Program-made: the position numbers and the translations under genes
Assembly (NCBI GenBank): GCA_003574785.1
Contig: QORU01000002.1
Coordinates: forward strand, 372,001 to 436,000
Direction: 5' to 3'
Source: Taklimakanibacter deserti
GTDB taxonomy: Bacteria; Pseudomonadota; Alphaproteobacteria; Rhizobiales; Aestuariivirgaceae
Length of the DNA: 64,000 nt
Shown: positions 8,699-17,977 of the stretch, piece by piece
How positions within the stretch are numbered: the first letter of the stretch is position 1
Layout: each line of letters opens with the position of its first letter
Notes under the pieces: generated by a model
The model's input: only the letters and a program-made list of their open reading frames with translations
Told to the model about the DNA's origin: nothing
The model's database searches: none

Positions 8699-9598
8699 AT
8701 GATGGTCAATGCCGCGACGGTGAGGCTCGAGGCCAATGGCCCCGAGCAATGGAGCCGAGCGGGCGCCTTGGTGCGCCCGCTCCTTCCTGCGTCCTTCTTC
8801 TATGCGATCTTCTTCGCGCTTCCGATGCTGGCGCTCTTCGGACTGAGCTTCTGGCGGGCCGACGGCTTCGTGATGATCCCCGATCTCACTTTCGCCAATT
8901 ATGAGAAGATCGCCACATCGCCGCTCTACCGCGTCCTGCTCTATCGCACCATCGCCGTCGGCTTCACCACCGCCCTCATCGTGGTGCCCATCGCCTTCAC
9001 CCTCGCTTACATCATGCGCTTCGTGCTGGAGAAGCGCGGGGCGCTCATCCTGCAGCTCGTGCTGCTCTCGCTGTTCAGCGGCTATCTGGTGCGCATCTAT
9101 GCCTGGCGCACCATTCTCGGCAAGCAGGGCCTGCTCAATTCCACCTTGCAGTGGCTGGGGCTGATCGACCGGCCGCTCGAATTCCTGATCTACAGCAATC
9201 TCGCCATCGTCATCACCTTGACCGGCCTCTTGCTGCCACTCTGCGTATTGCCGATCTATTCGGCGATGGCCAACATCTCGCGCGACTATCTCGAAGTGGC
9301 GCGCGATCTCGGCGCCCCCGGCCACACGCTCATCCGCACCATCCTGGTGCCCATGGCGATGCCGGGCCTCAGCACCGCTTTCGCCTTCGCCTTCCTGCTC
9401 TCGGCCGGGGATTTCGTCACGCCGACGCTGGTCGGCGGCACCCAGAGCCTCCTCATCGGCAATGTCATCGCCGATCAGTTCCGCGGCATCGGATCGAACT
9501 GGCCCCTGGGGGCGGCACTCGCCTTCGTCACCATCAGCCTCGTGCTCGCCCTCTATTTCCTGGTGATGCGCCTTGTCCGCAAGGTGACGGCATGGTGA
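8699..9598 (+). CDS. ABC transporter permease, PotB-like
   Basis: Inner-membrane permease of 299 residues with about six hydrophobic segments. The EAA loop that contacts the ATPase is visible near residues 198-220 (EVARDLGAPGHTLIRTILVP). It lies 16 bases after the binding-protein gene and overlaps the next permease by seven bases (ATGGTGA at 9592-9598). It works as a pair with the following gene. Confidence 0.9.
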   Translation: MMVNAATVRLEANGPEQWSRAGALVRPLLPASFFYAIFFALPMLALFGLSFWRADGFVMIPDLTFANYEKIATSPLYRVLLYRTIAVGFTTALIVVPIAFTLAYIMRFVLEKRGALILQLVLLSLFSGYLVRIYAWRTILGKQGLLNSTLQWLGLIDRPLEFLIYSNLAIVITLTGLLLPLCVLPIYSAMANISRDYLEVARDLGAPGHTLIRTILVPMAMPGLSTAFAFAFLLSAGDFVTPTLVGGTQSLLIGNVIADQFRGIGSNWPLGAALAFVTISLVLALYFLVMRLVRKVTAW

Positions 9599-10380
9599 GC
9601 GCAGCCAGATCGACGCTTGTGGCCAAGGGCTTCGTGGCGCTCGTCCTCCTCTATCTCTACGCGCCCGTGGCGGTGATCGTCATCTTCTCCTTCACCACCT
9701 CGCCGCGGCTCTCCATGCCGATCGAAGGCCTCACCTTTGCGTGGTATCACAATGCCTTTGCCAATCCGCTCATCACCGCAGCACTTGCCAACAGCCTCAT
9801 CCTCGCCGGCGTGTCGGCGGTCGCTGCCGGGCTGCTCGGCGCCGCCTTCGCTTTCGGCGTGATGAAGCTCACCCAGCTCCGACTGAGGCGCGCCCTCCTC
9901 GCTTTGAGCCTGCTTCCCGCCGTGATGCCCCTGCTCGTCATCGGCATCGCCCTTGCCGTCGTCTTCCATGCCCTTGGCCTGGCGCAGGGCCTGCGCAACG
10001 CCGCTATCGGACATATCCTGGTCAGCCTGCCCTTCGTGGTGCTGACCATGAATGCGCGGCTCGAAACCTTCGACTTCGCCACTCTCGAGGCGGCGCGCGA
10101 TCTCGGCGCCTCGCCCTTCCAGACTTTCCGCGACATCACCTTCCCGCAGATTCGTTCCGCGATCGTGGGCGCTGCCCTTCTCGCCGCGGCGCTCTCGCTC
10201 GATGAGTTCGTCGTGACCTGGTTCAACATCGGCAACGAGCAGTCGATCCCCGTATTGGTCTGGGGGCTCATGCGCCGGGGCGTCGATCCCTCGATCAACG
10301 CCCTCGCCTCGGTCCTCTTCGCCTTGCTCGTCTGCCTGGTGTTCCTCTCCAACTTCATCGGCCGGAGAAACAGCACATGA
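9592..10380 (+). CDS. ABC transporter permease, PotC-like
   Basis: Second permease, 262 residues, about six membrane segments, EAA loop EAARDLGASPFQTFRDITFP. The start is the ATG at 9592, which overlaps the end of the first permease; the frame is open further upstream but that part is antisense-like shadow of the other gene. It overlaps the amidohydrolase by four bases (ATGA at 10377). No ATP-binding subunit is encoded in the operon, so the complex must borrow one from elsewhere. Confidence 0.9.
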   Translation: MVSAARSTLVAKGFVALVLLYLYAPVAVIVIFSFTTSPRLSMPIEGLTFAWYHNAFANPLITAALANSLILAGVSAVAAGLLGAAFAFGVMKLTQLRLRRALLALSLLPAVMPLLVIGIALAVVFHALGLAQGLRNAAIGHILVSLPFVVLTMNARLETFDFATLEAARDLGASPFQTFRDITFPQIRSAIVGAALLAAALSLDEFVVTWFNIGNEQSIPVLVWGLMRRGVDPSINALASVLFALLVCLVFLSNFIGRRNST

Positions 10381-11858
10381 AAGCGACTCAAAGCCTCTCC
10401 GTCGATCTCCTCATCCGTCACGCCTATGTCATCACCATGGACGATGAGAGCCGCATCTTCGAGCATGGCGCCATCGCCATCGACAAGGGCCGCATCGTCG
10501 CCGTCGGCGATGACGCCGCGATCGCCGCCGGCTACTCAGGCAAGCGCAGCCTCGATGCCGAAGGTGCTCCCGTGCATCCGGGCTTCGTCGAATGCCATTT
10601 GCACGCGTCCTTCCAGCTGTTCCGCGGGGCGTTGCCCGACCACCTGGCCGAGGCGGATGCTTTCGATAGTTTCGAGAGCGTGTTCTACAACACGGTCAAC
10701 GACGAGGAGGAATATCTCGCGGTGGCGCTGTCGGCGCTGGAGATGATCCGTAACGGCACGACCTGTTTCATGGAAGCGGGCACCGTGCTCGCTCCCGGCG
10801 CAGCGGCCCGCGCCGCCCAGGATGTCGGCATCCGCGCCGTGATCGGCGATGCCTTTATCTGGGACCGGCCGCAGGGCTTTGCGCAAGGCCTGGTCGAGAC
10901 GGGCTGCGCCACCTGCGCCACGCAGGCGCGCATCCACCCCGAGCTCAAACGCGCGCCCAAGACCCGCGCCGAGGCGCTCGCCATGATGGGGCGCGAGCTT
11001 CATCGCAATGGCGATCCCGAGGCGCTGGTGACCGGCCATATCGCCGTGCTCGGCCTCGGCACGGCGAGCGAGGAATTGATGATGGAGGCCAAGCATCGCG
11101 CCGACAAGGCGGGCGTCGTCCTCAATCTGCATCAGTCCTATAGCCCGGCCGACACGGAAGCCGATCGGCAGCGCTTCGGCACCGATCCCTTGCTCCATCT
11201 CGACCGGATCGGCTTTCTCGACCGCAATGTCACTTTCGGCCACGCCAATCACCTGAGCGATGCCGAATGCGACGCGCTCCTCGGCAGGGGGACGAGCATC
11301 GCCTGGGCGCCGGCGGCTTCCATGATGTGGGGCCATGGCGGCTCGATCCATGGCCGCCATGCGGAACTGTGGCGGCGCGGCGCCAATGTCGCGCTCGGCT
11401 CCGACTCGGCCAACTGGTCGAATGATTTCGACCTGTGGCGCCAGGCGAGCCTCGGCGTGCTGACGGCGCGCGAGGCGCATGGCGACAGGAGCTACCTTGT
11501 GGCCGAGGACGGTTTCCGGATGGCGACACGCGCCGGCGCCAGGGCCGTCGGCATGAGCGACCGCATCGGCGCGATCGAGCCCGGTAAGCGCGCCGACCTC
11601 GTCGTCCACACGCTCGACCGGCCGGAATTGATCCCGACCACCGACATGATCCGCGCCTTGTTCTATTCGGCGCGCTCGAAATCGGTCCACACCGTCATCG
11701 TGAACGGCCGCATCGTGCTCGAGGAAGGCCGCTTCGTCACCGTCGATGAGCGCCGGCTGCTCAAAGAGTGCAACAAGGCCTCGGCCGCCCTCCTCGCCCG
11801 CATGGGCCTCAAGGCCGAGCCCAACAGGCTTGCGCGCCTTCAGCGAAAGACGGCATGA
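10377..11858 (+). CDS. Amidohydrolase of the ATZ/TRZ (deaminase-like) family
   Basis: Cytosolic metal-dependent hydrolase (493 residues) with the usual composite beta-sandwich and TIM barrel. Metal-binding and catalytic motifs are visible: HPGFVECHLHAS (HxH at 74-76), LNLHQSY, FGHANHL and ALGSDSANW. The C-terminal EPGKRADLVVHTLDRPE is typical. Relatives deaminate or dechlorinate N-heterocycles, guanine, cytosine or adenosine analogues; the substrate cannot be chosen here. It is translationally coupled to the permease gene, which suggests it acts on the imported compound. Confidence 0.88.
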   Translation: MKATQSLSVDLLIRHAYVITMDDESRIFEHGAIAIDKGRIVAVGDDAAIAAGYSGKRSLDAEGAPVHPGFVECHLHASFQLFRGALPDHLAEADAFDSFESVFYNTVNDEEEYLAVALSALEMIRNGTTCFMEAGTVLAPGAAARAAQDVGIRAVIGDAFIWDRPQGFAQGLVETGCATCATQARIHPELKRAPKTRAEALAMMGRELHRNGDPEALVTGHIAVLGLGTASEELMMEAKHRADKAGVVLNLHQSYSPADTEADRQRFGTDPLLHLDRIGFLDRNVTFGHANHLSDAECDALLGRGTSIAWAPAASMMWGHGGSIHGRHAELWRRGANVALGSDSANWSNDFDLWRQASLGVLTAREAHGDRSYLVAEDGFRMATRAGARAVGMSDRIGAIEPGKRADLVVHTLDRPELIPTTDMIRALFYSARSKSVHTVIVNGRIVLEEGRFVTVDERRLLKECNKASAALLARMGLKAEPNRLARLQRKTA

Positions 11859-11888
11859 TCGTCACCTCACCTGGACGTTAGATCATCC

Positions 11889-12980
11889 ATGCCCGCCGAT
11901 CCCGTCACCGTCATCTTGCGGCCAGAGCATTTTTCGCCGGCCCGCCACGTGCTCGCAACCTATGGCAGCATGACCGCGACCTGCTTTCGCTATGATAGCG
12001 GCGTCGCCGGTCTCACCATCGCTAATGAAGCCGGACATATCGACCTCCTGCCCTTCCACGGCCAGCAGATCTGGGACGCCCTATTCTTCGGCCGCCGGCT
12101 CACCATGGGCTCGATGTTCGACGAACCCGTCGCCACCCAGGACTATCTCTCCAACTATGGCGCCTTCTTCATCCATTGCGGCGTTACCGCCATGGGCAAT
12201 CCGGGCCCTGAGGACAGGCATCCGCTCCATGGCGAGCTTCCCAATGCGATCTATGCCGAAGCGCGGCTCATCGTCGGCGAGGATGAGGCCGGCCCCTTCA
12301 TGGGACTCGCGGGCGCCTATCGCCACCGCGTCGCCTTCACCCACAACTATGTGGCGGAGCCCGTCATCAAGCTCGACGCGAAGAGCGGCCGCATTCGTGC
12401 CTCGCTCACCGTGCGCAATCTGAAACAGGCGCCCATGGAGCTCATGTATCTGGCGCACATCAATTTCCGCCCCATCGACAATGCCCGTCTCCTCGACACC
12501 GTGCCGGACGATCCGCGTCATATGCGGGTGCGCGCCGCCTTGCCGCAAGGCTATGTGGCATCCGAGGGACATCAGGCGCTTCTCGCCGAGATGCTCGCCG
12601 ATCCCAGCCGGCACCGGCAGATCGTTCCCGGCCGGGCGATCGATCCCGAGCTCGTCCTCTCGCTCGACTGCCGGGCGGATGATGCCGGCTGGGCCCACAG
12701 CCTGCAGCTCCTGCCCGACGGATCGGCGGATTTCGTCAGCCATCGTCCTGAGGAACTCGGTCACGGCGTGCGCTGGATGAGCCGCGGCGGCGACCAGGAC
12801 GCGCTGGGCCTCATGCTGCCGGCGACCGCCGATCCCAATGGCTACACGGCCGAGAAGGCCAAAGGCCATTTGCGCATCCTCGCCCCCCAAGGCGAATTCC
12901 GCTGCGCGCTCGAATTCGGCGCGCTCGACAAATCTGAGGCGGACGCCTTGCGCCGCAAGATCGAGAAGATAAACGCATGA
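11889..12980 (+). CDS. DUF4432-family protein (aldose-1-epimerase-like fold)
   Basis: A 363-residue soluble protein resembling the DUF4432 group, beta-sandwich proteins related to galactose mutarotases. Supporting pieces are LLPFHGQQIWDALFFGRRLTMGSMF, FFIHCGVTAMGNPGP, HPLHGELPNA and RHRVAFTHNYVAEP. No catalytic mechanism is known for the group; a sugar or sugar-acid ligand is likely. It lies 30 bases after the amidohydrolase and overlaps the next gene by ATGA at 12977. Confidence 0.75.
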   Translation: MPADPVTVILRPEHFSPARHVLATYGSMTATCFRYDSGVAGLTIANEAGHIDLLPFHGQQIWDALFFGRRLTMGSMFDEPVATQDYLSNYGAFFIHCGVTAMGNPGPEDRHPLHGELPNAIYAEARLIVGEDEAGPFMGLAGAYRHRVAFTHNYVAEPVIKLDAKSGRIRASLTVRNLKQAPMELMYLAHINFRPIDNARLLDTVPDDPRHMRVRAALPQGYVASEGHQALLAEMLADPSRHRQIVPGRAIDPELVLSLDCRADDAGWAHSLQLLPDGSADFVSHRPEELGHGVRWMSRGGDQDALGLMLPATADPNGYTAEKAKGHLRILAPQGEFRCALEFGALDKSEADALRRKIEKINA

Positions 12981-13933
12981 CATCGAGCTTCACCACCATC
13001 GGCGATATCGAAGCGGCACGGCAGCGCATCGCACCTCACATAAGGCGCACGCCGGTCATGGCGCTCGGCCAGCTTCAGTCGCCGCTCGCCCGGCCGACAC
13101 AAGTCACGCTCAAGCTCGAATGCCTGCAAGTCACGGGATCGTTCAAGGCGCGGGGCGCCATGAACCGGCTTCTCGGCGCGGCACCTGGCGAGATCGCCCA
13201 TGGCATCACCACCGCCTCGGGCGGCAATCACGGGCTCGCGGTGGCGCGCACCGCTTTCGCCGCGAATGTGCCGGCGACGATCTTCGTACCCGCCAACGTG
13301 TCGCCCGCCAAGGTCGCCAAGATGAAGGCCTGGAACGCCAAGGTCGAGGTCGTCGGCGATGAATGGAGCCAGTCGAACCAGGCAGCGCTCGATCACGCGG
13401 CAAAGACCGGTCAGGCCTATTTCCATCCCTTCGCCGATCCGCTCGTCGTCGCGGGGCAAGGCACGCTCGGCCTCGAGATCATGGACGAGCTCCCCGACAT
13501 CGATGCCATTCTCATCGCCATTGGCGGCGGCGGATTGATCTCTGGCCTCGCCACCGCGCTCAAGGCGCGCCGCCCCGCGATCCGCGTCATCGGGGTCGAG
13601 CCCATCGGATCGCCTACCCTCAAGGCGAGCCTCGACCAGGGCCAGGTGGTGACCCTTGCCGAAGTCACCTCACGCGTGCCGACCATGAGTTGCCGGCGCA
13701 CCGATGAGCGCATCTTCGACATCGTGCGCCGCAACGTGGACGACATCGTCCTCGTCAGCGACGAGGAGATGGCGGAGGCCTCGCGCTTCCTGTGGTTCGA
13801 AATGGGCATCGCCGCCGATCTCTCGGGCGCCGCTTCGGTCGCGGCGCTGCGCCGGGATCTGCCGCAGCTCGCCGACCGCCGGCATATCTGCGCGCTGGTC
13901 TGCGGCGCCGGGGCGGAAGGAACAGGGCCATGA
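12977..13933 (+). CDS. Threonine/serine dehydratase-like PLP enzyme
   Basis: PLP-dependent fold-type II enzyme of 318 residues. The PLP lysine is Lys57 in GSFKARGAMN. The phosphate-binding and cofactor loops SGGNHG and GGGGLISG are present. Family members remove water and ammonia from hydroxy-amino acids or racemise them. The length lacks the ACT regulatory domain of biosynthetic IlvA, which points to catabolism. It overlaps both neighbours by ATGA, so it is firmly part of the operon. Confidence 0.88.
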   Translation: MTSSFTTIGDIEAARQRIAPHIRRTPVMALGQLQSPLARPTQVTLKLECLQVTGSFKARGAMNRLLGAAPGEIAHGITTASGGNHGLAVARTAFAANVPATIFVPANVSPAKVAKMKAWNAKVEVVGDEWSQSNQAALDHAAKTGQAYFHPFADPLVVAGQGTLGLEIMDELPDIDAILIAIGGGGLISGLATALKARRPAIRVIGVEPIGSPTLKASLDQGQVVTLAEVTSRVPTMSCRRTDERIFDIVRRNVDDIVLVSDEEMAEASRFLWFEMGIAADLSGAASVAALRRDLPQLADRRHICALVCGAGAEGTGP

Positions 13934-14895
13934 AATTGAAACTGGCGCTCGCGGGCGCCGGCCTTTTCGGCGAAGAGCATCTGCGCGTGATGTCGCGGAT
14001 GGCGGATGTCGAGATCGCGGGCATCGCCGACGTGAACGCCAAGGCCGCCGAAAGCGCTGCCCAGCGCTATGGCGCGCTCGATTGGGGCACCGACATCATC
14101 GCCCAGCTCGATCGCCGCAAGACCGACGGGCTCATCATCGCGACGCCCGGCCAGACGCATGTTCCGATCGCCAAGCAGGCGCTCGAGCGCGGCATTCCCG
14201 TGCTGGTCGAGAAGCCCATGGCCATGACCGCGGCGGAAGCCGCGACGCTGGTCGAAAGGGAAGCGCTGAGCCAGGCCTTCATCCTGCCGGGCCACGTGCT
14301 CCGCTTCTCCAAGCCGCATCGCCTCATCGCCGACATCGTCGGCTCCGGCGGGATCGGCCGGCTGCTGTCGCTCACCGCCCGGCGCTATCGCGACGACAGC
14401 CATGCGCTGCGCTATCCCGACATCGACCCCATCATGATGACGATGATCCATGACATCGATCTGGCGCTGTGGATGGCGGGGGCTCCGGTGCATGAGGTCC
14501 TCGCTTTGCGCAATCCCGCCCATGAGCAGCGCGCGCAGACCGTGGTGACTGCCCGCGACCGCAATGGCGCCGCCTGGACGCTCGCCACAGCCTGGACCTT
14601 CGCGCTCGACGCCGCACCGCCCGATCGCCTCGAGATTGTCGGCGAGCGCGGCGGCATCGATTTCGAGACGGGCGCCTATCTGCGCCAATATGGCGCAAAG
14701 GTCCGGGAGATCGACCTTGCCCGGGAGGAGCCCGACGATCCGCTTTATACCGAGGTCGCCTATTTCGCGGACCGCATCCGCTCGGGCCGGCCGCCCGAGA
14801 CCGTCACCGCCAAGGATGCCCATGCGGGCCTCCTGATCGCCGAGGCGGCGCTTGCCTCGCTCAGCCAAGGTGGGATCGTCAAGCTGCCCGGCTAG
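13930..14895 (+). CDS. Gfo/Idh/MocA-family NAD(P)-dependent oxidoreductase
   Basis: A 321-residue oxidoreductase with an N-terminal Rossmann fold (LALAGAGLFGEEHLRV) and the family motif VEKPMAMT. The start is the ATG at 13930, which overlaps the previous stop; the frame is open further upstream but within the dehydratase gene. Relatives oxidise sugars, inositols or amino-sugar derivatives. It is the last gene of the seven-gene operon, 62 bases before the second caspase-like gene. Confidence 0.88.
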   Translation: MKLKLALAGAGLFGEEHLRVMSRMADVEIAGIADVNAKAAESAAQRYGALDWGTDIIAQLDRRKTDGLIIATPGQTHVPIAKQALERGIPVLVEKPMAMTAAEAATLVEREALSQAFILPGHVLRFSKPHRLIADIVGSGGIGRLLSLTARRYRDDSHALRYPDIDPIMMTMIHDIDLALWMAGAPVHEVLALRNPAHEQRAQTVVTARDRNGAAWTLATAWTFALDAAPPDRLEIVGERGGIDFETGAYLRQYGAKVREIDLAREEPDDPLYTEVAYFADRIRSGRPPETVTAKDAHAGLLIAEAALASLSQGGIVKLPG

Positions 14896-14945
14896 CCACA
14901 CCAGGAACGGCGCAATTTTGCCATCGTCCCGCCGCCGCATTCCGT

Positions 14946-14951
14946 TAGGAT
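14946..14951 (+). promoter_or_regulatory. -10 element positioned for a leaderless transcript (second caspase-TPR gene)
   Basis: TAGGAT within CGTTAGGATAGG ends six bases before the ATG at 14958, so transcription would start on the A of the start codon. No ribosome binding site is present. The third caspase-like gene has the same arrangement (CGTTAGAATGG, 17963-17973). No good -35 is seen. Confidence 0.45.
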
Positions 14952-14957
14952 AGGCGT

Positions 14958-17819
14958 ATGTTCCATCCGGTGGGCAATGCGATCAGGCGTATGACGGCCA
15001 CCTTCTCGGCGCTGTTGCTGGTTGCCCTTTTCGCCAACCTGGCCGCGGCCCAGGACACCAAGCCCCTCAAGGGCGTTGCCCTCATCATCGGGCAGTCGCG
15101 CTATGAGCAGGTGACGCCGCTCGTCAATCCGGCCAATGATGCCCGTGCCGTCGACGGACTCCTGACCGGTCTCGGTTTCGACACGCGCACGGTCAGCGAC
15201 CGCGATGCGGAAAAACTCAAACGCGATCTCGAACGCTTCGCCGAGGATGCGGAAGGGGCCGATGTCGCTTTACTCTATTATTCGGGCCATGGCATCGAAG
15301 CGGGCGGCGAAAACTATCTCGTCCCGACCGATGCCGATCTCTCGGCCCTCGATGATGCGGGCGAAAGGCTGGTGCCGCTGTCGGCCATCATGGAGCGCCT
15401 CAAGCGCAGCGTGCCGATCACCATCCTGCTTCTCGATGCCTGCCGCACCAATCCCTTCCCGGCCGATGCGACGCTCAAAGTCGGCGGTGAGTCCCCGCCG
15501 GCGCCCGTCGCCGCGATCGGGCTTGGGGCGCCGCGCGGCATGAGCGTCGTCGAAGACCCAGCGGCGACCGACAATCTCGGCATGGTCATCGGGCTCGCGG
15601 CCGAGCCCGGCCGCGCCGCGCTCGACGGCGAGCCTGGCCGCAACAGCCCGTATGCCGCGGCCCTCATCCGGCATCTCTCGGCCATCAAGGGCGAGGAGTT
15701 CGGCACGGTGATGCGCTTGGTGACCGAGGAGGTCTATCTCACGACCCGGACGCGGCAGCGGCCGTGGATCAATGAAAGCCTGCGCCGCCTGCTCTATTTC
15801 GGCGGCGCGCCGCAGGAGGCCGAAGGTCCGAGCGGCCTCATCACCCAGGAGCGTCGGCATCTGCTCTTGACCATCACCGCCCTTCCCGAGCCTGAGCGCA
15901 AGCAGGTCGAGACCATCGCCGAGAAGGACGGCGTGCCGCTCGATGCGCTCTATGGCATCCTGCGCGCGCTCGGTGCCGCGGACATCCCCAAGGACCCGGC
16001 GGCGCTCGAGAAATTCCTGCGCGCCCAGGCTGCAAGCCTCAAGCAGATGATCGCCGAACGCGAGGCGCTCAAAGCGGATAATCCCGAGATCGCCCGGCTG
16101 ACCGCCGCGGCCGACCAAGCGATCCGCGAAGGCGCCATTGAGACGGCGCGCCAGTTCCTGGACCAGGCGGTGAAGATCGTCGAGGAGAACCGGGTCCCGG
16201 TCGATGCCGCGGAAGCACCTATCAAGGCCCGCCGCATCGCCGATGCCCAGGTCTATGCGCGGCGCGCCGAGGCCGAACGCCTCGCGCTCAATGTTCCTGC
16301 CGCCGCCGAAGACTATGACCGCGCCTATGCGCTGATCGCCAAATGGGACGATACGCTCGCCTGGCGCTACAAGTTCGAAGCCGCCAATGTGCTGTCCGAA
16401 TATGGCGACAGGCGCGGCGATACGGCGAGCCTCGCCCGCGCCATCGCCTATTACGAGACGGCCCTTGCCGAGATCAGCCGCGAGACCGTACCGGAGGATT
16501 GGGCCCACACGCAGAACAATCTCGGCATTGCGCTCCATGCTCTGGGCGACCGCGAGACCGGTTCGGACAAGCTCTATCGGGCCGCCACGGCTTTCATCGC
16601 CGCCCTCGTCGTCCTTCCGCGCGACAGCGAACCGATCGATTGGGGCCTGACCCAGAACAATCTCGGCAATGTCCTCCACACGCTGGGTGAGCGCGAGGTC
16701 GGGACCTTGCGGCTCGAAGAGGCCGTCAGGGCCTATGACGCGGCGCTCGAAACCCTGACCCGCGCGGCAGCCCCCCTGGATTGGTCCAGCGCCCAGAACA
16801 ACCTCGGCAATGTCCTGCACCTTCTGGGCGAGCGCCGGGGCGAGACCGCTTTGCTGCGGGAAGCCGCGGTCGCCTATCGCGCGGCCATGGACGTCCGCAC
16901 GCGCGATGAGATGCCGCTGCAATGGGGCGTCACGCAAAGCAATCTCGGCATGACCTTGCGCATCATCGGCGAGCGCGAAAGCGGAACCTTAACGCTCGAG
17001 GAGTCCATCGCCACCTATCGCCTGGCCCTCGAGGAGCTGAAGCCCGATCTCGCTCCCGCCGATTGGGCGATGGCGCAGAGCAATCTCGGCAATGCGCTGG
17101 CCTCGCTCGGCCGGCGCGAGAACGACCTCGATCGTCTCGAGGAAGCCGTCGTCGCCTATCGCGGCGCGCTCGGCCAGCGCTCACGCGAGCAGGTTCCCTA
17201 TCTCTGGGCCATGACCCAGAACAACCTCGCCGGCGCCCTGGCGATGATCGGCGAGCGTGGCGGTGGAGTGTCTTATTTCGAAGAAGCCGCCGCCGCCTAT
17301 CGCGCCGCCCTTGAAGAGCGCACTCGCGAACGCCTGCCGCGCGAATGGGCGCTGACCCAGAGCAATCTCGGCGCGGTGCTGCAGATGCTGGGCGAAGCGC
17401 GCGACGACGTCGGTCTCCTCGCTCAGGCGGCCGAGGCGCATCGTTCCGCCCTTCTCGAATTCACCCGTGAGCGGGCGCCGCAGGAATGGTCCAAGGTGCA
17501 GAACAATCTCGGCAATGCACTGAGGAGCCTCGGTGAGCGCGAAAAGGGAACCGCCTCGCTCAAGCAGGCTTTGGTTGCGCTCACCGCCTCGCTCGAGGAG
17601 CGAAGCCGCGAGGCATCGCCGCATCAATGGGCCAACACGAAGGTCATCATCGGCCTGACGTCCCTCACCCTTGCCCACAGGGGCGGCGGCCGCAAGATGG
17701 CCAACCAGGCCATTGCCGCCTTCGAGGCGGCGCAATCCGTCTACCGGGAGGCCAATGCCCTGCAGAATGTCGCGCAGGTCGAGGGCTTTCTGAAGGAGGC
17801 CAGGGCGGTGAAACGATGA
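14958..17819 (+). CDS. Exported caspase-like (peptidase C14) protein with nine TPR-like repeats
   Basis: Second paralogue, 953 residues. The signal peptide ends near AAAQD (about residue 32). The caspase domain is closely similar to that of the gene at 3710, with His111 in YYSGHGIEAGGENYLVP and Cys162 in LLDACRTNPFP, so the dyad is intact. The linker region shares QVETIAEKDGVPLDALYGILRALG with its paralogue. Nine repeats of 47 residues start at Trp515; the last is degenerate. It follows the ABC operon and is separated by 158 bases from the third paralogue; the three are not obviously one transcript. Likely a periplasmic protease or assembly scaffold; substrate unknown. Confidence 0.85.
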   Translation: MFHPVGNAIRRMTATFSALLLVALFANLAAAQDTKPLKGVALIIGQSRYEQVTPLVNPANDARAVDGLLTGLGFDTRTVSDRDAEKLKRDLERFAEDAEGADVALLYYSGHGIEAGGENYLVPTDADLSALDDAGERLVPLSAIMERLKRSVPITILLLDACRTNPFPADATLKVGGESPPAPVAAIGLGAPRGMSVVEDPAATDNLGMVIGLAAEPGRAALDGEPGRNSPYAAALIRHLSAIKGEEFGTVMRLVTEEVYLTTRTRQRPWINESLRRLLYFGGAPQEAEGPSGLITQERRHLLLTITALPEPERKQVETIAEKDGVPLDALYGILRALGAADIPKDPAALEKFLRAQAASLKQMIAEREALKADNPEIARLTAAADQAIREGAIETARQFLDQAVKIVEENRVPVDAAEAPIKARRIADAQVYARRAEAERLALNVPAAAEDYDRAYALIAKWDDTLAWRYKFEAANVLSEYGDRRGDTASLARAIAYYETALAEISRETVPEDWAHTQNNLGIALHALGDRETGSDKLYRAATAFIAALVVLPRDSEPIDWGLTQNNLGNVLHTLGEREVGTLRLEEAVRAYDAALETLTRAAAPLDWSSAQNNLGNVLHLLGERRGETALLREAAVAYRAAMDVRTRDEMPLQWGVTQSNLGMTLRIIGERESGTLTLEESIATYRLALEELKPDLAPADWAMAQSNLGNALASLGRRENDLDRLEEAVVAYRGALGQRSREQVPYLWAMTQNNLAGALAMIGERGGGVSYFEEAAAAYRAALEERTRERLPREWALTQSNLGAVLQMLGEARDDVGLLAQAAEAHRSALLEFTRERAPQEWSKVQNNLGNALRSLGEREKGTASLKQALVALTASLEERSREASPHQWANTKVIIGLTSLTLAHRGGGRKMANQAIAAFEAAQSVYREANALQNVAQVEGFLKEARAVKR

Positions 17820-17965
17820 TCGCTGCGGCTCAGGGGAAGAACATTGCCGGGACGGCGTATATCGGATGCGCCGGCAGACGACATCGGGTTCCCTCCCCGC
17901 CAGAAACGAACATTAAGTTTAACCGATCTCGTGTAAAACCGTATCCACTTTTCACGATCACACGT

Positions 17966-17971
17966 TAGAAT
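17966..17971 (+). promoter_or_regulatory. -10 element positioned for a leaderless transcript (third caspase-TPR gene)
   Basis: TAGAAT (5 of 6 consensus bases) ends six bases before the ATG at 17978, which puts the start of transcription on the start codon. No ribosome binding site is visible. The layout matches that before the second paralogue. Confidence 0.5.
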
Positions 17972-17977
17972 GGATTC

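Noticed and set aside
9151..9591. N-terminal extension of the PotC-like permease by 147 codons
   Set aside because: It overlaps the first permease in another frame and is not membrane-like; the ATG at 9592 gives the family length.
14904..14928. EcfG-like site before the second caspase gene (GGAAC-N16-CGTC)
   Set aside because: The -10 half lacks the second T and a better-placed -10 element lies next to the start codon; kept only as a weak possibility.
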